NCBI GenBank assembly: GCA_021323255.1
Contig: JAJTCL010000228.1
Coordinates: 1 to 5,049, forward strand
Source of the DNA: Propionibacteriaceae bacterium
GTDB lineage: Bacteria; Actinomycetota; Actinomycetes; Propionibacteriales; Propionibacteriaceae
Length of the DNA: 5,049 nucleotides
Direction: 5' to 3'
In this document: positions 1-3,750 of the stretch, piece by piece
How the letters are laid out: the number at the start of each line of letters is the position of its first letter
How positions within the stretch are numbered: the first letter of the stretch is position 1
Translations under genes and position numbers: made by a program
The notes under the pieces: model-generated
Told to the model about the DNA's origin: nothing
What the model saw: the letters and a program-made list of their open reading frames with translations, nothing else
The model's database searches: none

Positions 1-144
1 GTTCTGCTGGCGGTCACCTTGCTGTTCGTGCTTGCTGCCCAAGTACTCGCCGGCGTGCAATTCCTGCGTCCCAGTGGCCCTCCGGGAACGCTTCCGGCAC
101 ACATCCGGCGGCTAAACACGCGGTCCCGCTACCGCAACGATTGA
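1..144 (+). CDS. C-terminal end of an integral membrane protein (partial)
   Basis: An open frame enters from the left edge and ends at TGA 142-144, giving 47 visible residues. The first 20 or so (VLLAVTLLFVLAAQVLAGVQ) are strongly hydrophobic and read as a final transmembrane helix. A short Pro-, Gly- and Arg-rich tail ending RLNTRSRYRND follows, which by the positive-inside rule would be cytoplasmic. This layout suits the end of a transporter permease or another polytopic protein, but the fragment is too short to name a family. The stop is followed at once by repeat-rich non-coding DNA, and the gene is convergent with glnR. That this is a real gene end is inferred from the helix-plus-basic-tail composition, so confidence is moderate. 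Confidence 0.6.
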   Translation, partial: VLLAVTLLFVLAAQVLAGVQFLRPSGPPGTLPAHIRRLNTRSRYRND

Positions 145-155
145 CGCGCCGCTTT

Positions 156-210
156 TTGGGAGCTGCTCGCGCATCGCGCGTGGAATCCGCCGCCGTCGTC
201 GTCGCTCGCA
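156..210 (+). repeat. Dispersed intergenic repeat, short copy A (internally deleted)
   Basis: Positions 156-179 are identical to 505-528 of copy B (24 of 24), beginning TTGGGAGCTGCTCG. Positions 183-210 match the 3' end of copy C (3600-3627) at 26 of 28 bases, beginning GAATCCGCCG and ending GTCGCTCGCA. Copy A therefore joins the two ends of the element and lacks the middle of roughly 120 bases found in copy C. It starts 11 bases after the stop codon of the left-edge gene. Confidence 0.8.
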
Positions 211-263
211 CCGGATCGCGCGCCGCCGTGCTGCGGAGGAGCGAGCCGACATGCTCTACGTCG

Positions 264-290
264 GTGAGCGACGACAAAGTAGGCGGCTTC
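264..290 (-). repeat. Inverted copy of the repeat's 3' end
   Basis: Read on the minus strand, this 27-base stretch matches 3600-3626 of copy C at 23 of 27 positions. It faces the same module of copy A at 183-210 across about 53 bases, making an imperfect inverted repeat capable of a long stem. Confidence 0.65.
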
Positions 291-360
291 CTGGCGCGAT
301 CCGCAGCGAGCGGCAGCGAGCCACAACTGGGAAGAAAGCCTCCGCTAACTCCTATTTCAC

Positions 361-378
361 ATTGCTCGCTCCGCTCGC
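361..378 (+). repeat. Fragment of the dispersed repeat
   Basis: The 18 bases beginning ATTGCTCGCTCCG match 3482-3499 of copy C at 17 of 18 positions and correspond to 537-554 of copy B. Because the word is short and CGCTCG motifs are common here, the match could be partly chance. Confidence 0.45.
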
Positions 379-680
379 TGAGGCTGGCGCTCGATAGCCG
401 CTGCCTTCCTATCTCGCTCGCAGGCTCGCTCGCTCGTCCAGGACAGCGGCGCGCCAGCCTGGCTCCGCGCGTCGGCGCGCGATTCCCGACGCTCGCAGCT
501 GCTTTTGGGAGCTGCTCGCGCATCGCGCTGTATCTGATTGCTCGATTCGCTCGCTGCGATGTTCGCTGAGTTGCCGCCGTCTTCGTCGGAACTGCCGGAA
601 CGGAAGAGCGTTGTTCCGTCATTTTCCTCCTGCACAGAGCTCGCCGCTGGGGCTGTTGCTCGCTACGCTCGCGCAATTGG

Positions 681-718
681 TTGGGAGATCGGCGGCTTGT
701 TGGGAGATCGGCGGCGCG
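681..718 (+). repeat. Local tandem duplication, period 19
   Basis: The 16-base word TTGGGAGATCGGCGGC occurs at 681-696 and again at 700-715. The two units differ only in their last bases (TTG versus GCG). Copy C has only one GATCGGCGGC unit, so the duplication belongs to the insertion specific to copy B. Confidence 0.8.
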
Positions 719-736
719 AACATCGCGAATCCGCCG
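709..736. terminator. GC-rich hairpin immediately 3' of glnR
   Basis: CGGCGGCGCG (709-718), a 5-base loop AACAT, then CGCG (724-727), a 3-base bulge AAT and CCGCCG (731-736) form a stem of about 10 G-C pairs. On the glnR (minus) strand it starts right after the TAA stop, where an intrinsic terminator or 3'-end stabiliser would sit. No run of T follows, which is common in actinobacteria but leaves termination unproven. The same fold occurs in copy C (3582-3609) with one changed base in the inner stem. Confidence 0.45.
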
Positions 737-1426
737 TTACCCGGTGAGGCGCGCCGATTCCTCCGCGGGCGTGACGAACCGGTACCCGACATTGCGAACG
801 GTGCCAATGACCGACTCGTACTCGGGGCCGAGCTTGGCGCGCAGCCGCCGCACGTGTACGTCGACAGTGCGCGTGCCGCCGTAGTAGTCGTATCCCCAGA
901 CGTCGCTCAACAGCTGCTGGCGGCTGAACACCCGCCCCGGGTGTTGTGCCAGGTACTTCAACAGCTCGAATTCGGTGTAGGTGAGATCAAGCTGGACCCC
1001 ATTGAGCTTGGCGCTGTAGCCGGCCTCGTCGATCACGATGTTGCCGGACTGAATCACCGGGTCGACATTGGTTGTGATCGTCGGCGTCATAGCGAGCCTG
1101 AGTCGTACGTCGACCTCGGCAGGTCCCGCAGTCGCGAGCAGCACGTCGTCGAAGCCCCAGTCGGCGGACAGGGCTGGCAACCCGCCCTCGTTGGCGATGA
1201 CGATGAGAGGCGCTTCCTTGCCGGTCGTTTCCATCAGCCGGCACAGCGAGCGGGCACCGACCAGGTCCCGCCGGGCATCGAGCAAGATCACATCCGCGGC
1301 CGGGGCATCCAGCAACGCCGTAGCTTCTGCCTGGGCAACTTTGACTTGATGGGGGAGGAGCTCGAGCGCTGGCAGGATCTCCGTGGAGGAACGCATATCG
1401 TTTGTGAGCAGCAGCAAGGTGGCCAT
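737..1426 (-). CDS. glnR: GlnR, OmpR-type orphan response regulator of nitrogen metabolism
   Basis: This is a 229-residue DNA-binding regulator. Residues 1-110 form a degenerate receiver domain: D50 occupies the usual phosphoacceptor position in VILLDAR, but the N-terminal acidic pair is reduced to N9-D10. Residues 126-218 are an OmpR-type winged helix with LTYTEFELLKYLAQHPGRVF, the recognition-helix segment GGTRTVDVHVRRLRAKLG (183-200) and the wing IGTVRNVGYRF. These are hallmarks of actinobacterial GlnR, which activates or represses glnA, amtB and nitrite/nitrate genes as a dimer without a dedicated kinase. The start is supported by GAGGAG a few bases upstream on the minus strand. The protein stops soon after the winged helix and lacks the long C-terminal tail I recall from mycobacterial and Streptomyces GlnR. 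The gene is divergent from the MoaD-like gene. Family identity is near certain; target genes are not visible here. Confidence 0.92.
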   Translation of the reverse strand: MATLLLLTNDMRSSTEILPALELLPHQVKVAQAEATALLDAPAADVILLDARRDLVGARSLCRLMETTGKEAPLIVIANEGGLPALSADWGFDDVLLATAGPAEVDVRLRLAMTPTITTNVDPVIQSGNIVIDEAGYSAKLNGVQLDLTYTEFELLKYLAQHPGRVFSRQQLLSDVWGYDYYGGTRTVDVHVRRLRAKLGPEYESVIGTVRNVGYRFVTPAEESARLTG

Positions 1427-1495
1427 ATTGGTCTCCTCACCTCGGGGGATTGCTGGTGCTAGCCTTCAGCCCACCTCGAGGAATGGCCTAAAAGC
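1427..1495. promoter_or_regulatory. Divergent intergenic region between glnR and the MoaD-like gene
   Basis: These 69 bases must hold 5' signals for both genes. On the minus strand GAGGAG (revcomp around 1433-1438) is the glnR ribosome binding site. On the plus strand TAGCCT (1460-1465) fits the actinobacterial TANNNT -10 pattern, with no clear -35, and CGAGGA (1477-1482) is a distant Shine-Dalgarno candidate. CCTCGAGG (1474-1481) is an 8-base palindrome, and the word CACCTCG occurs twice (1438-1444 and 1473-1479). No GlnR box could be recognised with confidence. Confidence 0.4.
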
Positions 1496-1771
1496 ATGCT
1501 TGAGACTAACGCAAGGGTGCCCGTTTCCCTTCATTATTGGGCTGGGGCAAGAGCCGCAGCAGGGGTAGCGGAGGAGCGGTTCGAGGCCCGATCCGTTGCT
1601 GAAGCCCTTCGATTGGCCTGCGATGAGCGGTCTGATCCGCATTTCGACAACGTCATCAAGGCAAGTTCGGTGCTGATCGACGGACTGACGGCTCATCCGG
1701 CAGATCTCGAAAGGCCGCTCACCGCGCCGGTACGGGTTGAGATTTTGCCTCCTTTCGCAGGCGGCAGATAG
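1496..1771 (+). CDS. MoaD/ThiS-family ubiquitin-like sulfur-carrier protein
   Basis: The 91-residue product has the beta-grasp layout of MoaD/ThiS proteins. A first strand VPVSLHYWAGARAAAGV (8-24) matches the family opening 'RYWAAARAAAG'. A helix SVAEALRLACDER (33-45), a central VIKASSVLIDG (53-63) and a C-terminal VEILPPFAGGR follow. Family members carry sulfur as a thiocarboxylate on a terminal Gly-Gly after adenylation by a MoeB/ThiF enzyme, for molybdopterin, thiamine or cysteine synthesis. Here the Gly pair (89-90) is followed by one extra Arg, so it would need trimming or may not act as a carrier. ATG 1496 is chosen because no better in-frame start exists; GTG 1517 would remove the short MLETNAR extension. 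It lies just upstream of the cysA-sseC sulfur genes, but 207 bases separate it from the cysA leader, so co-transcription is uncertain. The specific pathway cannot be assigned. Confidence 0.85.
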   Translation: MLETNARVPVSLHYWAGARAAAGVAEERFEARSVAEALRLACDERSDPHFDNVIKASSVLIDGLTAHPADLERPLTAPVRVEILPPFAGGR

Positions 1772-1941
1772 ATAGTTCGGCCGATCCTGACATCGAGCGA
1801 AATACCCGTTTGGGGATCGCTTACGTCGCGCCCGTGTGGCCAAAGTCACGATCACGGATCGAGATAAGTGCGCAAGGCCACCTGCTTTCAGCAGAATGTG
1901 TCCACACTTTGGGACATGATCTCGTAATTTGAGACCCCTCC
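1772..1941. other. Intergenic region upstream of the cysA promoter
   Basis: No gene is seen. Two small dyads are present: CTGCT-TTC-AGCAG (1882-1894), a 5-pair hairpin, and TGTCC-N8-GGACA (1899-1916), lying about 63-80 bases upstream of the proposed cysA leader transcription start. The second could be an operator. Nothing else stands out, and no terminator with a T-run follows the MoaD-like gene. Confidence 0.35.
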
Positions 1942-1979
1942 TTGGGAGCGGCCAGATTCGGCCTCTAGTCTTCTCCACG
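1942..1979 (+). promoter_or_regulatory. Promoter for a leaderless transcript of the cysA leader
   Basis: TTGGGA (1942-1947) as -35 and TAGTCT (1966-1971) as -10 are separated by 18 bases. The -10 fits the TANNNT pattern of mycobacterial housekeeping promoters. The expected start point, about 7-8 bases after the -10, falls on G1979, the first base of the leader GTG codon. No Shine-Dalgarno sequence precedes this GTG, which agrees with leaderless initiation. Both boxes are read directly; the start point is inferred. Confidence 0.6.
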
Positions 1980-2077
1980 TGACCTCGACGAACGCGTGGG
2001 CGCTTTCGCTCACCCGCCGGCGTGCTGTAGACCACGGCCGGATGCGCTCGTCTTTGTGTCAGCTTCGGCGAATGTAG
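1979..2077 (+). CDS. Cysteine-responsive leader peptide upstream of cysA
   Basis: A 32-codon open frame starts at GTG 1979 and stops at TAG 2075-2077. Its core, LTRRRAVDHGRMRSSLC (residues 11-27), resembles the small actinobacterial 'putative leader peptides' found ahead of sulfur and cysteine genes, which share an RR(H/R)xVD(L/H)xR...S..C pattern. Mycobacterial relatives are leaderless upstream ORFs ending in several Cys codons, where ribosome behaviour at those codons reports cysteine supply to the downstream gene. Here a single Cys codon (TGT 2057-2059, residue 27) is followed by QLRRM and the stop. The start has no Shine-Dalgarno but sits at the expected start point of a TTGGGA/TAGTCT promoter. 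The frame differs from cysA, whose ATG lies 134 bases downstream. The call rests on motif, position and promoter spacing together; the peptide's function is inferred. Confidence 0.7.
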   Translation: MTSTNAWALSLTRRRAVDHGRMRSSLCQLRRM

Positions 2078-2096
2078 AGGCGCGTTCTCGACGTCT

Positions 2097-2190
2097 CGAG
2101 TCTGACCCTGTTGGACTCGTCATCGCCGACGCCCCTCTTCCCGCCTCCGGTATGGCCATCCGGACACTCACCCAGGCCGTCGAGCCAACA
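2097..2190 (+). promoter_or_regulatory. Candidate attenuator with two mutually exclusive stems
   Basis: A local hairpin pairs CGAGTC (2097-2102) with GACTCG (2114-2119), extendable by two G-U pairs. A longer-range stem pairs TGTTGG-A-CTCG (2109-2119) with CGAGCCAACA (2181-2190): 10 pairs with a single bulged A2115. Both use 2114-2119, so only one can form at a time. The long-range stem ends six bases before the cysA Shine-Dalgarno (2197-2202) and could hinder ribosome loading. The region lies between the leader peptide stop and the cysA start, where an attenuator is expected. Pairings are read by eye without energy calculation. Confidence 0.5.
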
Positions 2191-2196
2191 ACCCAC

Positions 2197-2202
2197 AGGA
2201 GA
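2197..2202 (+). promoter_or_regulatory. Ribosome binding site of cysA
   Basis: AGGAGA lies nine bases before ATG 2212. It fixes the cysA start: the same frame is open upstream through ATG 2152 and beyond, but those codons have no such site and overlap the leader and attenuator region. Confidence 0.8.
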
Positions 2203-2211
2203 AGACACCAC

Positions 2212-3060
2212 ATGAGCAGGCAAGAAGTACTCGTCGACGCTGATTGGGTCGCCGAACATGCCGGTGATGAGAACGTCGTTCTCGTCGAGGTCGATGAAGA
2301 CACCACCGCCTACGACGGGGGTCACATCCCGGGCGCCATCAAGCTGGACTGGAAGAAAGATCTGCAGGATCCGGTCCGTCGCGACTTCATCAACAAGGAG
2401 CAATTCGAGAAGCTGCTGTCTGAGCGCGGCGTCAGCAACGACGACACCGTTGTGCTCTACGGCGGTAACAACAACTGGTTCGCCGCCTATGCCTACTGGT
2501 ATTTCAAGTTGTATGGGCACGACAAGGCCCTGCTGCTTGACGGTGGTCGCAAGAAATGGGAACTAGATGCGCGTGAGCTGAGCAGTGAAACGGTCACCCG
2601 ACCCGCGACGAGCTACACGGCCACCGAGCCCAACCTCAACATCCGGGCCTTCCGTGATGAGGTTGTCGCCGCGATCGGCGCTAAGAGCCTGATCGATGTT
2701 CGCAGCCCTGATGAATACGCGGGGCGCCTCCTTGCCCCAGCCCACCTGCCGCAGGAGCAGGCACAGCGTGGCGGACACATTCCCACGGCGGTCAACGTGC
2801 CGTGGAGCAAGGCAGCCAATGATGATGGCACGTTCCGCTCCGACGACGAACTCAAGGAGCTTTACAGCGAGGCCGGCCTGAACTGGGAGAAGGACATCAT
2901 TGCCTACTGCCGGATCGGGGAACGCAGCGCGCATACCTGGTTCGTGCTGCACCAGATCCTCGGACAGCAGAACGTGAAGAACTACGACGGCTCTTGGACG
3001 GAGTACGGCTCGCTGGTCGGTGTGCCGGTAGCCGTTGGCGACGAACCTGGCACTGCCTAA
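2212..3060 (+). CDS. cysA2: Thiosulfate sulfurtransferase (rhodanese), CysA2/CysA3 type
   Basis: The 282-residue cytoplasmic enzyme has two rhodanese domains, close to the roughly 277 residues of M. tuberculosis CysA2/CysA3. The N-terminal domain (about 1-125) holds DGGHIPGAIKLDW (35-47) and VLYGGNNNWFAAYAYWY, where the Cys position is occupied by other residues and is inactive. The C-terminal domain (about 140-278) has LIDVRSPDEYAG (160-171), RGGHIPTAVNVPW (186-198) and the active-site loop AYCRIGERSAHTW (231-243) with catalytic C233, and ends with a SWTEYG motif. It transfers sulfane sulfur from thiosulfate (or mercaptopyruvate) to an acceptor such as cyanide or a thiol, through a C233 persulfide. 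AGGAGA nine bases upstream fixes the ATG. It forms an operon with sseC (65-base gap). The upstream leader peptide and alternative stems point to cysteine-linked control. Family assignment is very secure; the physiological acceptor is not known from sequence. Confidence 0.93.
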   Translation: MSRQEVLVDADWVAEHAGDENVVLVEVDEDTTAYDGGHIPGAIKLDWKKDLQDPVRRDFINKEQFEKLLSERGVSNDDTVVLYGGNNNWFAAYAYWYFKLYGHDKALLLDGGRKKWELDARELSSETVTRPATSYTATEPNLNIRAFRDEVVAAIGAKSLIDVRSPDEYAGRLLAPAHLPQEQAQRGGHIPTAVNVPWSKAANDDGTFRSDDELKELYSEAGLNWEKDIIAYCRIGERSAHTWFVLHQILGQQNVKNYDGSWTEYGSLVGVPVAVGDEPGTA

Positions 3061-3125
3061 TCACAGGCCTAACTGCAGGACCTGACCATTCACGCGATTC
3101 CCGCGTTAACTCAAAGGAGAACATC

Positions 3126-3431
3126 ATGTGCGCAGCAACCAAGGGTGGCCTCAGTTTGGCCGGCGTCGATGTCACGAAGGAAGCCGTGATTCAGGGCTGC
3201 GTGCTGCGAGGCGGGAATCCGGTAGCAGGGGCGTACGTGCGGCTGCTGGACTCGAGTGGCGAGTTCACGGCTGAGGTTCCGACATCGGCGACCGGTCACT
3301 TCCGCTTCTTCGCCGCTGACGGCAGTTGGACGCTGCGCACCCTGGCACCAGGCGCGAAGACAGTCGATAGCCCGGTAGTGGCCGCCCGCGGCAGCGTCAG
3401 GGAGATTGACGTCGACATCGAAGCTGTCTGA
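3126..3431 (+). CDS. sseC: SseC, DUF1416 family protein linked to sulfurtransferase
   Basis: This 101-residue protein begins MCAATKGGLSLAGVDVTKEA and contains VAGAYVRLLDSSGEFTAEV (33-51) and ATGHFRFFAADGSWTLRTL (55-73). These are signatures of the actinobacterial DUF1416/SseC family (about 100 residues in M. tuberculosis SseC1/SseC2). The fold resembles a small carboxypeptidase-regulatory-like beta sandwich; no catalytic residues are evident, although C3 is near the N-terminus as I recall for the family. The start has an excellent AAAGGAGA (3113-3120) six bases upstream. It follows cysA by 65 bases on the same strand, the usual cysA-sseC pairing, so a role in sulfur transfer or thiosulfate handling is inferred from context. 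A biochemical function is not established. A dispersed repeat begins 18 bases after its stop codon. Confidence 0.9.
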   Translation: MCAATKGGLSLAGVDVTKEAVIQGCVLRGGNPVAGAYVRLLDSSGEFTAEVPTSATGHFRFFAADGSWTLRTLAPGAKTVDSPVVAARGSVREIDVDIEAV

Positions 3432-3448
3432 CTTGTCAGCTGCTCGAC

Positions 3449-3627
3449 TTGGGAGCTGCTCGCGCAATCGCGCCCTGTTTGATTGCTCACTCCGCTCGCG
3501 GCGATGTTCGCTGGGTTGCCGCCGTCTTCGTCGGAGCTGACGGAACGGAAGAACGTTGTTCCGCCGTCTCCTCCTGCAGATCGGCGGCGCGAACATCGAG
3601 AATCCGCCGACTTCGTCGTCGCTCGCA
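3449..3627 (+). repeat. Dispersed intergenic repeat, fullest copy C
   Basis: Starting TTGGGAGCTGCTCGCGCA 18 bases after the sseC stop, this copy aligns with copy B over 3449-3578 (about 87%) and 3579-3609 (30 of 31). It then adds a 3' end, 3610-3627, shared with copy A and, inverted, with 264-290. Internal structure includes CGGAAC/GTTCCG (3541-3546 and 3558-3563) and a CGGCGG...CCGCCG hairpin (3582-3609). No open frame with protein-like composition and no transposase is present, so it looks like a small non-autonomous or structured intergenic element. Confidence 0.85.
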
Positions 3628-3693
3628 GAGGAAAGCGTGTCCGCTCGTTTCTCCTCACTACGGCCGTGCGCAAAACGCCGCGCCCGCAGCTCA

Positions 3694-3717
3694 GGGGAAC
3701 CTTCACTGAACGTCCCC
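3694..3717 (+). promoter_or_regulatory. Imperfect dyad upstream of the NADase-domain gene (possible operator)
   Basis: GGGGAACCTTCA-C-TGAACGTCCCC reads as two arms, GGGGA...TTCA and TGAA...TCCCC, around a single central C. It lies 34-57 bases before the ATG at 3751 and just upstream of a candidate -10. A protein-binding site is plausible; a small hairpin CCGAG-GTG-CTCGG (3716-3728) adjoins it. Confidence 0.4.
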
Positions 3718-3736
3718 GAGGTGCTCGGCTGAGGGT

Positions 3737-3742
3737 TACGGT
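3737..3742 (+). promoter_or_regulatory. Candidate -10 box for a leaderless start at 3751
   Basis: TACGGT fits TANNNT and ends eight bases before ATG 3751, which itself lacks a good Shine-Dalgarno (only GAGGG at 3731-3735, too far away). The spacing would place transcription start at or next to the ATG. No strong -35 is visible, so support is modest. Confidence 0.4.
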
Positions 3743-3750
3743 GTGGGTCT

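Larger units (their letters stand above)
145..736. other. Repeat-rich non-coding region between two convergent genes
   Basis: No convincing gene is present. The open frames here on both strands translate into Arg/Ser/Ala-rich, low-complexity sequence with no domain. The stretch is a mosaic of pieces of a dispersed repeat: a short copy (156-210), an inverted 3' end (264-290), a fragment (361-378), a long copy (505-634 plus 706-736) and a local tandem duplication (681-715). Many CGCTCG-type words fill the gaps, for example around 361-381 and 411-435. It lies between the stop codons of the left membrane gene and glnR, so it is a 3'-3' intergenic space. Confidence 0.8.
505..736 (+). repeat. Dispersed intergenic repeat, long copy B
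   Basis: Positions 505-634 align with 3449-3578 of copy C at about 87% identity (roughly 15 mismatches and two single-base gaps by hand). Both contain GATGTTCGCTG, GTTGCCGCCGTCTTCGTCGG and an inverted pair CGGAAC/GTTCCG (596-601 and 613-618). The match then breaks for 71 bases (635-705), which copy C lacks, and resumes at 706-736 against 3579-3609 with 30 of 31 bases identical. The copy ends exactly where the glnR stop codon (737-739 on this strand) begins. Confidence 0.85.

Noticed and set aside
361..435. Possible CRISPR-like or simple tandem array of CGCTCG words
   Set aside because: The words are irregularly spaced, with no constant repeat and spacer lengths; they are degenerate repeat remnants and low-complexity sequence.
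448..455. GGCGCGCC palindrome
   Set aside because: An 8-base self-complementary word is expected by chance in such GC-rich DNA and has no further context.
14..676. Long minus-strand open frames, including a 220-residue one
   Set aside because: The products are Arg/Ser/Ala-rich without domains and run through the repeat pieces. Similar peptides on the minus strand of copy C merely reflect nucleotide identity of the repeat; no ribosome binding site or protein-like codon pattern supports them.
145..736. Insertion sequence or transposase remnant
   Set aside because: No transposase-like residues in any frame, and no clear terminal inverted repeats with target-site duplication could be identified by eye.
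611..1462. 283-residue plus-strand open frame
   Set aside because: It lies opposite glnR, whose minus-strand product is an unmistakable response regulator. The plus-strand translation is a complementary-strand artefact of high GC.
1466..2035. 189-residue minus-strand open frame
   Set aside because: It covers the MoaD-like gene, the promoter and part of the leader on the opposite strand; its Arg- and Cys-rich product shows no recognisable domain.
1996..2211. N-terminal extension of cysA to ATG 1996 or ATG 2152
   Set aside because: The extra residues have no rhodanese similarity and overlap the leader and attenuator. ATG 2212 has AGGAGA at the right distance and gives the normal family length.
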